Shown: positions 28,501 through 37,629, numbered from the stretch's first letter. The stretch is 64,000 nucleotides of DNA from Whitmania pigra (GCA_021613335.1 JAJTWR010000141.1:1-64000), one strand, 5' to 3'. Translations and numbers: made by a program. Notes: generated from the letters alone by a model not told the origin.

Positions 28501-30299
28501 TTGCCGTTAAATATTTTTTAGACGTATCAACCGATGCAACCTTTGCCGATGCCGGTAAATTTGTATCGGGCTATCGCAATAAAGATGTAGGCAATGTTAC
28601 CGATTTTGATGTAAAAGGGCTTAATTCGGGTACTACTTATTATTACAGGCTTAGGGCCGGGTATGCCGCTCCTTGGTATCACCCTAGCGTTAATTCAAAC
28701 ACAATAACGGTAAGTACTATGCAAGCCAACAATATTGCGCTTGCTGCAACAGACGTAAAAACTTATGGAGATGCTCCTTATCAGCTGGCGGTATCAAGTT
28801 CGGGTACGGGGGCATATACTTATACCATTACTGCCGGCGATGCGGTTTCGATAAGTAATACCGGGCAGGTAACCATTTTAAAAGCGGGTACCGCTACCAT
28901 TGCCGTTACCCAAGCTGCAGACGCTGTTTATGGTTCGGCCGGCCCCGCTACTCAAACCATTACGGTTCAGCTTAAAAGGTTAACGGTTACTGTTACGGCA
29001 GCAGACAAAGAGTATAATGGCTCCGATGCAGCTAACGTAACCCTTTTGGTAACCGGAACAGTATATGGAGATATAATAACCGCTACTGCCGGAGGAGCAA
29101 CTTTTGATAATAAAAACGCCGGAACCGGTAAACCCGTAACCGTAACCGGAATTACCCTTTCAGGAGCAAAAGCAAGCAATTATGCGCTTGTCAATACGCC
29201 TGCCACAACAGCTACCATTACCGCCAAGCCGGTAAAAATTATTTTAAAGGCCAACAATAAAAAATATGACGGCAATGCCGCCGCTACCGGCTCGTTAACT
29301 GTTGACGGCGTAATAACAGGCGATAATGTTACGGCTACGGCGGTAAGCATTGCTTTTGCCGATAAGAATGCCGGCACGGGTAAAACGGTAACGGCTACCG
29401 GCATTAACCTAAGCAGTAATAATTATACGGCAATTACCCCGGTTACTTCTACGGGCAATATTACCGCCAAGGTTGTAACAGTTACCTTTAAGGCCAACAA
29501 TAAAGTTTTTGACAATAACACCACGGCAACGGGAGTATTAACGGTAACGGATTTAGAAGCAGGGGACGTAGCCACGGCTACGGCCTCCGCTATGAACTTT
29601 GCAGACCCCGCCGTTGGCACGGTCAAAACGGTAACGGCTACCGGCATCAGCATTAATAACGCCAACTACGCGCCTTTAAATACTACGGCTACCTCTACGG
29701 CCAATATCAGCGGTAAATCGGTAACGGTAACCATTAATCAGGTATCGAGCAAAGTTTATAACGGCAATACGAGCGCGAGCGCTACTTTTAATATAAGCGG
29801 TTTAGCGACCGGAGAAACCCTTACGGTAATTTCTGCGGATGTTACTTTTGCCGATAAGAATGCCGGCACGGGCAAACCGGTAACGGCTACTAATTTTAAG
29901 TTTAGCGACGTTAATTATTCGGCGGCTAATTCATCCGCAACCTCTACGGGGAATATTACCGCCAAGGTTGTAACAGTTACCTTTAAGGCTAACAATAAAG
30001 TTTTTGATAATAATACCGCGGCAACGGGAGTATTAACGGTAACGGATTTAGAAGCAGGTGATGCGGCCACGGCTACGGCCACGGCCATGAACTTTGCAGA
30101 CCCCGCCATAGGCACGGGCAAAACGGTAACGGCTACCGGCATCAGCATTAATAACGCCAACTACGCGCCTTTAAATACTACGGCTACCTCTACGGCCAAT
30201 ATCAGCGGTAAATCGGTAACGGTAACCATTAATCAGGTATCGAGCAAAGTTTATAACGGCAATACGAGCGCGAGCGCTACTTTTAATAAAGCGGTTTAG
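25539..30299 (+). CDS. Giant LamG/FnIII/YDG-repeat adhesin, N-terminal part (frame broken near 30288)
   Basis: The ATG at 25539 starts a signal peptide (residues about 1-28, ending VNA). Three tandem units of exactly 990 bases (starts 25731, 26721, 27711) each hold a LamG/concanavalin-like domain (ALNFDG...DDYV, WNHVAQTYDG or WTHIAQTYDG, then LKVYVNG and IDEVRIW) and a fibronectin type III domain (SFTANWAAPS, TYYYRV). An Ig-like domain (DVKTYGDAPYQLAV) follows at about residue 1064, and YDG repeats begin at about residue 1146. Such domains bind glycans or build stalks. In the second copy of the 495-bp unit one T is missing (AATAAAGCGG where other copies have AATATAAGCGG), which brings a stop at 30297-30299. 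The sorting domain lies beyond the break, so the 1586-residue product as read should not be exported normally. Confidence 0.85.
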   Translation: MKKDLLSIVKFFSLAIVFLAFSFSVNAERRGLKNLTDSSKAGYPRFAPAPFKADAASKYRATDFGNALNFDGVNDFVTISATGFTFPNNEWTEEMWLYLPAVPSAQFTGVIGSEDMTVWSKRGPFLQITSVNGLHGGFGYGTGQTQHFYDFRNVLVIGAWNHVAQTYDGSRLKVYVNGNIVGDVSAPSTVSNANPIKYLSGEQPGVSIRFKGSMDEVRFWKRARTEAEIKSNYNKIVNASDPDLLLYYSFNQGVANGDNTSISSVTDNTGKFNGSLNNFTLNGTSSNFVGSFFLEAPTANAATNITDGSFTANWAAPSGVTVNNYILEVARDANFISLVSGYENLSVPAGTTSQAVTGLSPNSTYYYRVKAVSGAASSLSSNVIQVKTLALTGSGNALNFDGSDDYVTFSKDGISFPNNRWTEEMWVYVPSSIGGGFKNLLVTNLISASTAPLRGPVMYVFNKTQLSGGYGDGTNWKYYITSKGAFQLDAWTHIAQTYDGTNLKVYVNGVFRESFNMPGISNVNKVNYIGNAENAPSSEAFLGNIDEVRIWSRALTEAEIKSNYDKTVDSSDPDLLLYYSFNQGVANGNNTSISSVTDNTGKFNGSFNNFTLNGTSSNFVNSFLEAPTANAATNITDCSFTANWAAPSWMTVNNYILSVAKDASFASLVPGYENLSLPAGTISQAITGLSPDFTYYYRVRALSGSASSFNSNVIQVKTLALTGFGNALNFDGTDDYVAFSKGGISFPNNGWTEEMWVYVPSSIGGGFKNLLVTNLISASTAQLRAPVMYVYNKTQLSGGYGDGTNWKYYITSKEAFQLDAWTHIAQTFDGTSLKVYVNGVFRESFNMPGISNVNKVNYIGNAENAPSSEAFLGNIDEVRIWSRALTEAEIKKNYNISIDQSAVGGVQDLLAYYDFNQGIAEGNNTLIDTLIDSKNAYNAALNNFTKDGARSNFVGDLKLVPPVASAADNVVADSFKAKWAAGATSVPVAVKYFLDVSTDATFADAGKFVSGYRNKDVGNVTDFDVKGLNSGTTYYYRLRAGYAAPWYHPSVNSNTITVSTMQANNIALAATDVKTYGDAPYQLAVSSSGTGAYTYTITAGDAVSISNTGQVTILKAGTATIAVTQAADAVYGSAGPATQTITVQLKRLTVTVTAADKEYNGSDAANVTLLVTGTVYGDIITATAGGATFDNKNAGTGKPVTVTGITLSGAKASNYALVNTPATTATITAKPVKIILKANNKKYDGNAAATGSLTVDGVITGDNVTATAVSIAFADKNAGTGKTVTATGINLSSNNYTAITPVTSTGNITAKVVTVTFKANNKVFDNNTTATGVLTVTDLEAGDVATATASAMNFADPAVGTVKTVTATGISINNANYAPLNTTATSTANISGKSVTVTINQVSSKVYNGNTSASATFNISGLATGETLTVISADVTFADKNAGTGKPVTATNFKFSDVNYSAANSSATSTGNITAKVVTVTFKANNKVFDNNTAATGVLTVTDLEAGDAATATATAMNFADPAIGTGKTVTATGISINNANYAPLNTTATSTANISGKSVTVTINQVSSKVYNGNTSASATFNKAV

Positions 30300-32440
30300 C
30301 GGCCGGAGAAACCCTTACGGTAATTTCTGCGGATGTTACTTTTGCCGATAAGAATGCCGGCACGGGCAAACCGGTAACGGCTACTAATTTTAAGTTTAGC
30401 GACGTTAATTATTCGGCGGCTAATTCATCCGCAACTTCTACGGGGAATATTACCGCCAAGGTTGTAACAGTTACCTTTAAGGCTAACAATAAAGTTTTTG
30501 ATAATAACACCGCGGCAACGGGAGTATTAACGGTAACGGATTTAGAAGCAGGTGATGCGGCCACGGCTACGGCCACGGCCATGAACTTTGCAGACCCCGC
30601 CATAGGCACGGGCAAAACGGTAACGGCTACCGGCATCAGCATTAATAACGCCAACTACGCGCCTTTAAATACTACGGCTACCTCTACGGCCAATATCAGC
30701 GGTAAATCGGTAACGGTAACCATTAATCAGGTATCGAGCAAAGTTTATAACGGCAATACGAGCGCGAGCGCTACTTTTAATATAAGCGGCTTAGCGGCCG
30801 GAGAAACCCTTACGGTAATTTCTGCGGATGTTACTTTTGCCGATAAGAATGCCGGCACGGGCAAACCGGTAACGGCTACTAATTTTAAGTTTAGCGACGT
30901 TAATTATTCGGCGGCTAATTCATCCGCAACCTCTACGGGGAATATTACCGCCAAGGTTGTAACAGTTACCTTTAAGGCCAACAATAAAGTTTTTGATAAT
31001 AACACCGCGGCAACGGGAGTATTAACGGTAACGGATTTAGAAGCAGGTGATGCGGCCACGGCTACGGCCTCGGCCATGAACTTTGCAGACCCCGCCATAG
31101 GCACGGGCAAAACGGTAACGGCTACCGGCATCAGCATTAATAACGCCAACTACGCGCCTTTAAATACTACGGCTACCTCTACGGCCAATATCAGCGGTAA
31201 ATCGGTAACGGTAACCATTAATCAGGTATCGAGCAAAGTTTATAACGGCAATACGAGCGCGAGCGCTACTTTTAATATAAGCGGTTTAGCGGCCGGAGAA
31301 ACCCTTACGGTAATTTCTGCGGATGTTACTTTTGCCGATAAGAATGCCGGCACGGGCAAACCGGTAACGGCTACTAATTTTAAGTTTAGCGACGTTAATT
31401 ATTCGGCGGCTAATTCATCCGCAACCTCTACGGGGAATATTACCGCCAAGGTTGTAACAGTTACCTTTAAGGCTAACAATAAAGTTTTTGATAATAAACC
31501 GCGGCAACGGGAGTATTAACGGTAACGGATTTAGAAGCAGGAGATGCGGCCACGGCTACGGCCACGGCCATGAACTTTGCAGACCCCGCCATAGGCACGG
31601 GCAAAACGGTAACGGCTACCGGCATCAGCATTAATAACGCCAACTACGCGCCTTTAAATACTACGGCTACCTCTACGGCCAATATCAGCGGTAAATCGGT
31701 AACGGTAACCATTAATCAGGTATCGAGCAAAGTTTATAACGGCAATACGAGCGCGAGCGCTACTTTTAATATAAGCGGTTTAGCGGCCGGAGAAACCCTT
31801 ACGGTAATTTCTGCGGATGTTACTTTTGCCGATAAGAATGCCGGCACGGGCAAACCGGTAACGGCTACTAATTTTAAGTTTAGCGACGTTAATTATTCGG
31901 CGGCTAATTCATCCGCAACCTCTACGGGGAATATTACCGCCAAGGTTGTAACAGTTACCTTTAAGGCTAACAATAAAGTTTTTGATAATAATACCGCGGC
32001 AACGGGAGTATTAACGGTAACGGATTTAGAAGCAGGAGATGCGGCCACGGCTACGGCCACGGCCATGAACTTTGCAGACCCCGCCATAGGCACGGGCAAA
32101 ACGGTAACGGCTACCGGCATCAGCATTAATAACGCCAACTACGCGCCTTTAAATACCACTGCTACCTCTACGGCCAATATCAGCGGTAAATTGGTAACGG
32201 TAATCATTAATCAGGTATCGAGCAAAGTTTATGACGGCAACACAACGGCCAGCGCTACTTTTAATATAAGCGGTTTAGCGGCCGGAGAAACCCTTACGGT
32301 AATTTCTGCGGATGTTACTTTTGTCGATAAGAATGTTGGCACAGGCAAACCGGTAACGGCTACTAATTTTAAGTTTAGCGATGCTAATTATTCGGCAGCT
32401 AATTCTTCAGCAAATTATAAGGGCAATATTACCGCCAAGC
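29472..32440 (+). repeat. 495-bp in-gene tandem repeat, six copies of a YDG-domain pair
   Basis: Units begin at about 29472, 29967, 30461, 30956, 31451 and 31945. The spacing is 495 bases except for the two units that each lost one base (494). One unit encodes 165 residues, two YDG-type domains: VTVTFKANNKVFDNN... and VTVTINQVSSKVYNGN.... Copies 2-5 are almost identical at the nucleotide level, while copies 1 and 6 are slightly diverged. Related but more diverged YDG domains continue on both sides. Near-identity implies recent expansion or gene conversion and makes the array prone to length change and to assembly error. Confidence 0.92.
30290..31519 (+). pseudogene. Adhesin middle segment in shifted frame
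   Basis: After the base lost near 30288 the YDG-repeat coding continues without interruption in the next frame, from 30290 to a stop at 31517-31519. It encodes about 2.5 further 165-residue YDG pairs. It has no start of its own; the ATG at 30581 is only an internal Met of the repeat (AMNFADPAIGTG). The stop arises from a second single-base loss at about 31497, where GATAATAAACC replaces GATAATAACACC of sister copies. It is part of the adhesin gene, not a separate gene. Confidence 0.8.
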
Positions 32441-34569
32441 CGGTAAAAATTATTTTAACGGTAAATGATAAGGAATATGATGGTTCTCTAATAGCCGGCG
32501 GCATGATTATCGTTTCTGCATCAGATTTAGTAAGCGGAGAAACCATTACGGCCACGGCCAGCAGCATTACTTTTGCCGATAAGAATGTTGGTACGGACAA
32601 ACCGGTAACGGCTACCGGCATCAACCTAAGCAATAATAATTATATGGCAATTACCCCGGTTACCTCTACCGCCAACATTACCGCCAAAGCTGTAACAGTT
32701 ACCTTTAAGGCGAACGATAAAGTTTTTGATAATAACACCACGGCAACGGGAGTATTAACGGTAACGGGTTTAGAAGCAGGGGATGTAGCCGCGGCTACAG
32801 CAGCCGCCATGAATTTTGCAGACCCCGCCATTGGCACAGGCAAAACGGTAACGGCTACCGGCATCAGCATTAATAACGCCAACTACAGGCCGCTAAATAC
32901 CACAGCCACCTCTACGGCCAATATCAGCGGTAAAGGAGTCACAGTAACCGTTAATCAGGTAGCAAGCAAAGTTTATAACGGTAATACAACGGCCAGCGCT
33001 ACTTTTAATATTACCGGTTTAGCAGCCGGAGAAACCCTCACGGTAATTTCTGCGGATGTTACTTTTGCCGATAAGAACGTTGGCACGGGTAAACCGGTAA
33101 CGGCTACTAATTTTAAATTTAGCGACGTTAATTATTCGGCAAGTAATTCTTCGGCAACCTCTACGGGAAACATTACCCCCAAAGATTTAATTATTACCGC
33201 AGACAATAAAACAAAATTGCCGGGAGAAGATAACCCTCCGTTAACGGCCAGTTATAGCGGATTTGTAAGCGGAGAAAACAATACCAATGCATTAACCGCT
33301 CAACCCTTATTAACAACCCCGGCTACCAAAGCCTCGCCTCCCGGCAACTATCCGATTGAAATAAGCGGCGCGGTTGCGGCAAACTCTAATTACAACATTA
33401 TTTATAATAAAGGCGCTTTAACCATTTCAACCGTTGTGATTACGGCAGTAACTCTTAAAGCTAATACTTTGTATGCCAACAGCCCGAAAGGCACATTAGC
33501 GGGCACATTAACAGCTTCTTCAACCGAACCGAATGCCATATACGCTTATTCGTTGGTTCCCGGAGTAGTTGATAACGGTAAGTTTATCATCAATGGCGAT
33601 AAGCTGTATACTAATGCCGTTTTTGATTATGCAACTCAGAATACCTTTACGGTAAGGATACAAGTTAACACGCAATCGGGAGGTATGCTTACAAAAGATT
33701 TCATATTAGCTATTTTGTATGTAAACGGCTCTCCAACAATAGATGCGATTCCTGATCAGTCAATCTGCGTTACAACAGAAAATAATACAATCAACCTTAG
33801 CGGTATTACGCCCGGGGCGGAAACTAGTCAAACCACAAGCTTGTCAATAACCGGCAATAATAAGGACATGTTTAATGATTTGAGCATAAAACAATTAAGC
33901 GATGGCAAAGGAATAATAAACTATTCGCTAAAGGCAGGGGTTAGCGGGTCGGCTGTAATAACGGTAACGGTGAAGGATGATGGAGGAACAGCCGATGGCG
34001 GAGTTGATAGTTATAGCGTCAGTTTTACGGTTAATGTAAACCCGCTTCCCGTAATAAATATTAGCACAAGTACGGGTAAATTAAGGGTAATCAGGGGCCG
34101 TACCATTGAGTTAACGGCAACAGCTCCGGGGACAACCGTTTATTCATGGACGGATGCCAAAGGAATTATAAGCGACCGGAACACAGCCAGGCTGAGGGTT
34201 AAACCAACCGAACGTACCGTTTATACGGTAAAGGCTACTTCTGCCGCCGGATGCGTCGATGTTAAACAAATCGCCATAGAAGTAGGAAACGAATACAGCG
34301 ATGTTATAGCCAACAATATTATAACGCCTAATGGCGACGGGGTTAACGATGTATGGGTTATTGAGAATATCGAACAGTATCCGAACGCTACCGTAAAAGT
34401 GTTTGACATAGCCAGAAGATTGGTATTTAGCCAAACAAATTACGACAACAAATGGAACGGATATTTTAAAGACAAGCCATTACATGAAGGCACTTACTAT
34501 TATGTGATAGATTTTGGGACAGGTTTATATAAAGCAAAAGGGTATGTCGCCATTATCAACGAACAATAA
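31498..34569 (+). CDS. Giant adhesin, C-terminal part with MBG and type IX sorting domains (no start of its own)
   Basis: From 31498 the original coding resumes in a third frame and runs to TAA at 34567-34569. It holds the last YDG pairs, an extra YDG domain (VKIILTVNDKEYDG at about 32440), a more diverged pair, an MBG domain (LIITADNKTKLPGEDNPPLT at about 33184), and cadherin/Ig-like segments. The gliding-motility-type C-terminal domain is at about 34315-34569 (ITPNGDGVNDVWVIENIEQY, GTYYYVIDFG). If the two missing bases were present, 25539-34569 would be one frame of about 3010 residues. Internal ATGs such as 31570 have no signal peptide behind them. The last kilobase is nearly the same as in the first adhesin (ends 2539). 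Confidence 0.82.
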   Translation, partial: TAATGVLTVTDLEAGDAATATATAMNFADPAIGTGKTVTATGISINNANYAPLNTTATSTANISGKSVTVTINQVSSKVYNGNTSASATFNISGLAAGETLTVISADVTFADKNAGTGKPVTATNFKFSDVNYSAANSSATSTGNITAKVVTVTFKANNKVFDNNTAATGVLTVTDLEAGDAATATATAMNFADPAIGTGKTVTATGISINNANYAPLNTTATSTANISGKLVTVIINQVSSKVYDGNTTASATFNISGLAAGETLTVISADVTFVDKNVGTGKPVTATNFKFSDANYSAANSSANYKGNITAKPVKIILTVNDKEYDGSLIAGGMIIVSASDLVSGETITATASSITFADKNVGTDKPVTATGINLSNNNYMAITPVTSTANITAKAVTVTFKANDKVFDNNTTATGVLTVTGLEAGDVAAATAAAMNFADPAIGTGKTVTATGISINNANYRPLNTTATSTANISGKGVTVTVNQVASKVYNGNTTASATFNITGLAAGETLTVISADVTFADKNVGTGKPVTATNFKFSDVNYSASNSSATSTGNITPKDLIITADNKTKLPGEDNPPLTASYSGFVSGENNTNALTAQPLLTTPATKASPPGNYPIEISGAVAANSNYNIIYNKGALTISTVVITAVTLKANTLYANSPKGTLAGTLTASSTEPNAIYAYSLVPGVVDNGKFIINGDKLYTNAVFDYATQNTFTVRIQVNTQSGGMLTKDFILAILYVNGSPTIDAIPDQSICVTTENNTINLSGITPGAETSQTTSLSITGNNKDMFNDLSIKQLSDGKGIINYSLKAGVSGSAVITVTVKDDGGTADGGVDSYSVSFTVNVNPLPVINISTSTGKLRVIRGRTIELTATAPGTTVYSWTDAKGIISDRNTARLRVKPTERTVYTVKATSAAGCVDVKQIAIEVGNEYSDVIANNIITPNGDGVNDVWVIENIEQYPNATVKVFDIARRLVFSQTNYDNKWNGYFKDKPLHEGTYYYVIDFGTGLYKAKGYVAIINEQ

Positions 34570-34583
34570 AAAACTAATATCAA

Positions 34584-35471
34584 ATGAAAAAGTTTTATAT
34601 ATTATTTGTATTACTTGGTTTGGGTATTACAACAGGCATAAAAGCGCAAATAGATCCATTAGCGACACAATATTTTAACAATCGTTATTTGGGCAACCCG
34701 GCCATGGCGGGTATTAATCAAGGTTATACCGTTAATGGGGTATACCGACAGTTATTTGAGGGCTTCCCAGTCGGTCCGGTGTCTCAAAGCTTGAGTGCGG
34801 ATTATGGTTTTGAGAAGACAGGGGCAGGGTTAAATATCTTTAACGAGAGAGCCGGTTTGTTAAGGCAAACGCGCGTTGTTGGTTCTTTTTCTTACCATTT
34901 GCCTTTGTCGGGAGACGATAAACGGTTAAGTTTTGGGATTTCATTAGGGCTGCAGAATCAACGGCTGTCGCAGGGCGATATAATTGGCGCAAGCGGCGAT
35001 GTTTTGGTGGTTAATTATAATAACAAGGCTGCTTATTTTGACGGAGACTTTGGAACGGCTTATAGCGGTAAAGGCTTGGTTTTACAGGTTTCGATGCCAA
35101 ACATGCGCAATTTGTTTAAGCGGGATTATGCCCTTCAGTCACATGTTCCGATGTTTTATGCGGCGGCCAGTTATAAGATTAATTTAGAGAAATCGGGTTT
35201 TTCTTTTGAGCCTTTGGCAGCCTATCGAAGTTTTACCCAAATTAAAGGGATTATAGATGTTGGGGCCCAGTTTTATTTGGCAAACGATCAGGTTTTTTTA
35301 ATGGGCCTGTACCATAATAACGATGATAACAGCAGCGCAACAATTGGTTTTGGGATGAATTTTAAGAAACATTATTTGGTAAGCGGAATGTACACAACCG
35401 GTACCTCAAATTTATCAGGTTATTCAAAAGGGAATTTTGAGTTAAGTTTGAGGTTTGCAGCTTGGAAATAA
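34584..35471 (+). CDS. PorP/SprF family type IX secretion outer-membrane protein, second copy
   Basis: The 295-residue product has the same signal peptide (to IKAQ) and the same opening (DPLATQYFNNRYLGNPAMAG) as the copy at 2558-3439 and differs at scattered positions only. It is encoded 14 bases after the second adhesin, matching the cargo-partner order of the first cassette. Like its paralogue it should be an outer-membrane barrel-type accessory of type IX secretion. It appears intact, although the adhesin frame ahead of it is broken as read. Similarity between the two cassettes ends within about 15 bases after the stop codon. Confidence 0.88.
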   Translation: MKKFYILFVLLGLGITTGIKAQIDPLATQYFNNRYLGNPAMAGINQGYTVNGVYRQLFEGFPVGPVSQSLSADYGFEKTGAGLNIFNERAGLLRQTRVVGSFSYHLPLSGDDKRLSFGISLGLQNQRLSQGDIIGASGDVLVVNYNNKAAYFDGDFGTAYSGKGLVLQVSMPNMRNLFKRDYALQSHVPMFYAAASYKINLEKSGFSFEPLAAYRSFTQIKGIIDVGAQFYLANDQVFLMGLYHNNDDNSSATIGFGMNFKKHYLVSGMYTTGTSNLSGYSKGNFELSLRFAAWK

Positions 35472-35525
35472 CAAAGGTTATACGGTTAACATAAATGTTA
35501 TAAATGGAATTATTGTTGCCTAATT

Positions 35526-35735
35526 TTAATTTAGAGATGCCGTATCAATCAAAAAACGATATTTTACATCACCTATCACCTTTTTCTAAACGCTCGAAAG
35601 CGATGTTTACATCTTGAATGTTAATGATTTCGCTTTCGGCGGCGATGTTGTAAAGCAGAAATCTAACATTTCCCGTGTTTCGGCCATGCCTCCGATATTA
35701 GAACGGGCAAAGCTTCCGCGTCTGTCAATGACGCT
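35526..35735 (-). pseudogene. C-terminal remnant of a zinc-type alcohol dehydrogenase (YahK/AdhA-like)
   Basis: On the minus strand, SVIDRRGSFARSNIGGMAET, then REMLDFC, then in another frame IAAESEIINIQDVNIAFERL, and finally VKYRFLIDTASLN with a TAA at 35526 match the end of NADP-dependent zinc alcohol dehydrogenases (usual form: GGI-ETQEMLDFC, INxAYERLxKGDVKYRFVID). Two frame changes break it. One is a 7-base tandem duplication (AGGTGAT, ahead of VKYR). The catalytic zinc domain and most of the Rossmann fold are gone. Confidence 0.65.
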
Positions 35736-35806
35736 GAAAAAATCATCGATCGTTCGCTACCGCCAAAGGAATAATTATCGCTAAATATCAGCAACCTTTT
35801 TTTCAT
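35736..35806 (-). pseudogene. N-terminal stub of a glycosyltransferase, fused to the dehydrogenase remnant
   Basis: An ATG at 35806 on the minus strand opens MKKRLLIFSDNYSFGGSERS MIF. This resembles the first 23 residues of GT4-type glycosyltransferases, whose glycine-rich loop follows strand 1 (F-GG-SER). After MIF the sequence changes abruptly to the alcohol dehydrogenase fragment. It looks like a deletion junction that joined the start of a polysaccharide glycosyltransferase to an unrelated gene end. The assignment is tentative because so little remains. Confidence 0.42.
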
Positions 35807-35910
35807 TTAATAGCAGTTAAATAAAAGGTCAAAGAATCTAAAGGCCATAAATGCGATAACCGGTTTTCATAAAAGACAGGATGTTTTTCTGCATATTTTA
35901 TGAATTTTAT

Positions 35911-36476
35911 TTAAAAAAAATTAACGCTGTTATCTGTCTTCCGCTTGCTGTTGAATTCAATTTTATCAACCTTGAATTGTGCTTTTGAATATTGATATTT
36001 TGCATGGAAAGGGTGCGAGGGGTCAAAATAATTAAACCGCCAAACACTAAAAAAATTAACATGAGTAGGGGCTATTACCGCATAAAAACTCCTGAAATAT
36101 GGTACTTCAATGTAAACTTTAGCTCCTGATTTACAAATTCTATGTAATTCTTCTACTACTTTTAAAGGATTGGGCAAATGTTCTAAAACATTGTCCATCC
36201 ATATTTCATCTATCTCCCCGTCGGTAAAAGGGCAAGGATGTGTTGTTAAATCATGAACAATATCAACTCCGGGCAAAGCAAGAGAATCAATTCTTAAATG
36301 ACCTTCTCTTTTTGATGCGCCGCATCCTAAATCAAGTTTCTTTATGTCAAGGGGTTTAAAATAATTTTAGGCGTTGCAGGTAATCTTCCAAATTCAAATA
36401 TATGCCAGACGACTAAAAATAAACATAAGCGAAAGAGGCTAGAGATTAAAATAAAGGGAAAAAGTCTTTTGGTCAT
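35911..36476 (-). pseudogene. SAM-dependent methyltransferase broken by one base in a C-run
   Basis: Starting at the ATG at 36476 (minus strand), the frame reads MTKRLFPFILISSLFRLCLF and ends after IILNP at a stop. One frame over, coding continues as LDIKKLDLGCGASKREGHLR with the SAM-binding motif I (LDLGCGA), then WMDNVLEHLPNPLKVVEELH and RICKSGAKVYIEVPYF to a stop at 35911. A single C lost from a C-run (now CCCC; GGGG at 36351-36354 on the plus strand) accounts for the break. It is encoded 16 bases after gmd, so it belonged to the polysaccharide operon. The C-terminus also looks short. The substrate is unknown. Confidence 0.7.
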
Positions 36477-36492
36477 ATCGTTAAAATTTCTG

Positions 36493-37629
36493 CTATTCGA
36501 AATAATTTAAAATGCTGAAGTTCCCTTTTTTAAGATACTCGTCTTTTTTCATCAATTTCAAGTCTGAATGCATCATATCCTCCACTAAAGTTTGTAAGTT
36601 ATATTTTGGCTGCCAATTAAGACGGTTTTTAGCTTTTGTTGGATCGCCCAGTAAAAGATCTACTTCTGTTGGCCTGAAATATCTTGGATCAACTTTAACA
36701 ACAGTTTCTCCTAATTTTAATTGCTCCGGATTTACGTCAAGCACAGTCATTTTATCCGCATCCAAATCAACAATTATTCCTTTTTCGGCGTGGCCTTTGC
36801 CTGAAAACTCAATGGTTATGCCCACTTGGTTAAACGCCATTTTCACAAATTCTCTAACGGTTGTAGTTATTCCGCTGGCAATTACATAGTCTTCGGCTTT
36901 TTCCTGTTGTAAAATCAGCCACATTGCTTCAATATAATCTTTAGCATGGCCCCAATCTCGTTGTGCAGACAGGTTGCCCAAGTATAAACACCGTTGTAAG
37001 CCCAAGGCTATTTTTGAGGCGGCTCTTGTAATTTTTCGGGTTACAAATGTTTCCCCCCGCAAAGGGCTTTCATGGTTAAACAATATTCCGTTAGAAGCGT
37101 GTATATTATAAGCTTCGCGATAATTTACCGTAATCCAGTAAGCATAAATTTTTGCCACGGCATAAGGCGAGCGAGGATAAAAAGGCGTGGTTTCATTCTG
37201 CGGAACAGTTTGTACCAAACCGTAAAGCTCGGATGTTGAAGCCTGATATATTTTGGTTTTGTTTGTTAGCCCAAGAATCCGAACGGCTTCCAATAGCCTT
37301 AAAATCCCTAGGCCATCGGCATTGGCGGTATATTCAGGCATATCAAAACTTACTTTTACGTGGCTCATTGCCGCAAGATTGTAAATTTCATCCGGTTGTG
37401 TTTCCTGAATAATGCGAATGAGATTTGTTGAATCGGTTAAATCGCCATAATGTAACCTGAAATTTATGTGGCTTTCGTGTTGGTCTTGATATAAATGATC
37501 AATCCTGTCGGTATTGAAAAGCGAAGTTCTTCTTTTAATCCCATGAACAAAATATCCTTTTTTAAGAAGAAAATCGGCTAGATATGCCCCGTCCTGACCT
37601 GTAACTCCTGTAATTAACGCTACCTTCAT
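36493..37629 (-). CDS. gmd: GDP-mannose 4,6-dehydratase
   Basis: Gmd converts GDP-mannose to GDP-4-keto-6-deoxymannose, the first step to GDP-fucose, GDP-rhamnose and related sugars. The 378-residue product has the NADP Rossmann motif [16 protein letters not shown] near residues 7-22, the [12 protein letters not shown] loop typical of Gmd, catalytic STSELYG and YAVAK (Y-x-x-x-K), and [14 protein letters not shown]. Length is normal. It is the last intact gene of the minus-strand nucleotide-sugar cluster. The next expected step (fcl/gmer) is not in the window; broken genes follow instead. Confidence 0.94.
   Translation of the reverse strand: MKVALITGVTGQDGAYLADFLLKKGYFVHGIKRRTSLFNTDRIDHLYQDQHESHINFRLHYGDLTDSTNLIRIIQETQPDEIYNLAAMSHVKVSFDMPEYTANADGLGILRLLEAVRILGLTNKTKIYQASTSELYGLVQTVPQNETTPFYPRSPYAVAKIYAYWITVNYREAYNIHASNGILFNHESPLRGETFVTRKITRAASKIALGLQRCLYLGNLSAQRDWGHAKDYIEAMWLILQQEKAEDYVIASGITTTVREFVKMAFNQVGITIEFSGKGHAEKGIIVDLDADKMTVLDVNPEQLKLGETVVKVDPRYFRPTEVDLLLGDPTKAKNRLNWQPKYNLQTLVEDMMHSDLKLMKKDEYLKKGNFSILNYFE

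Noticed and set aside
30581..31519. Middle adhesin segment as an independent gene
   Set aside because: Its ATG is an internal repeat Met, there is no signal peptide or promoter, and coding-like sequence runs on upstream in the same frame to the deletion at 30288.
28967..32882. Series of 70-81-codon minus-strand open frames inside the adhesin
   Set aside because: They are antisense shadows of the coding repeats, recur once per 495-bp unit, and have low-complexity Val/Ala-rich translations.
36351..36354. Programmed frameshift in the methyltransferase C-run
   Set aside because: No slippery heptamer or downstream structure is evident, the neighbouring genes are also broken, and the C-terminus looks short; simple decay is more likely.
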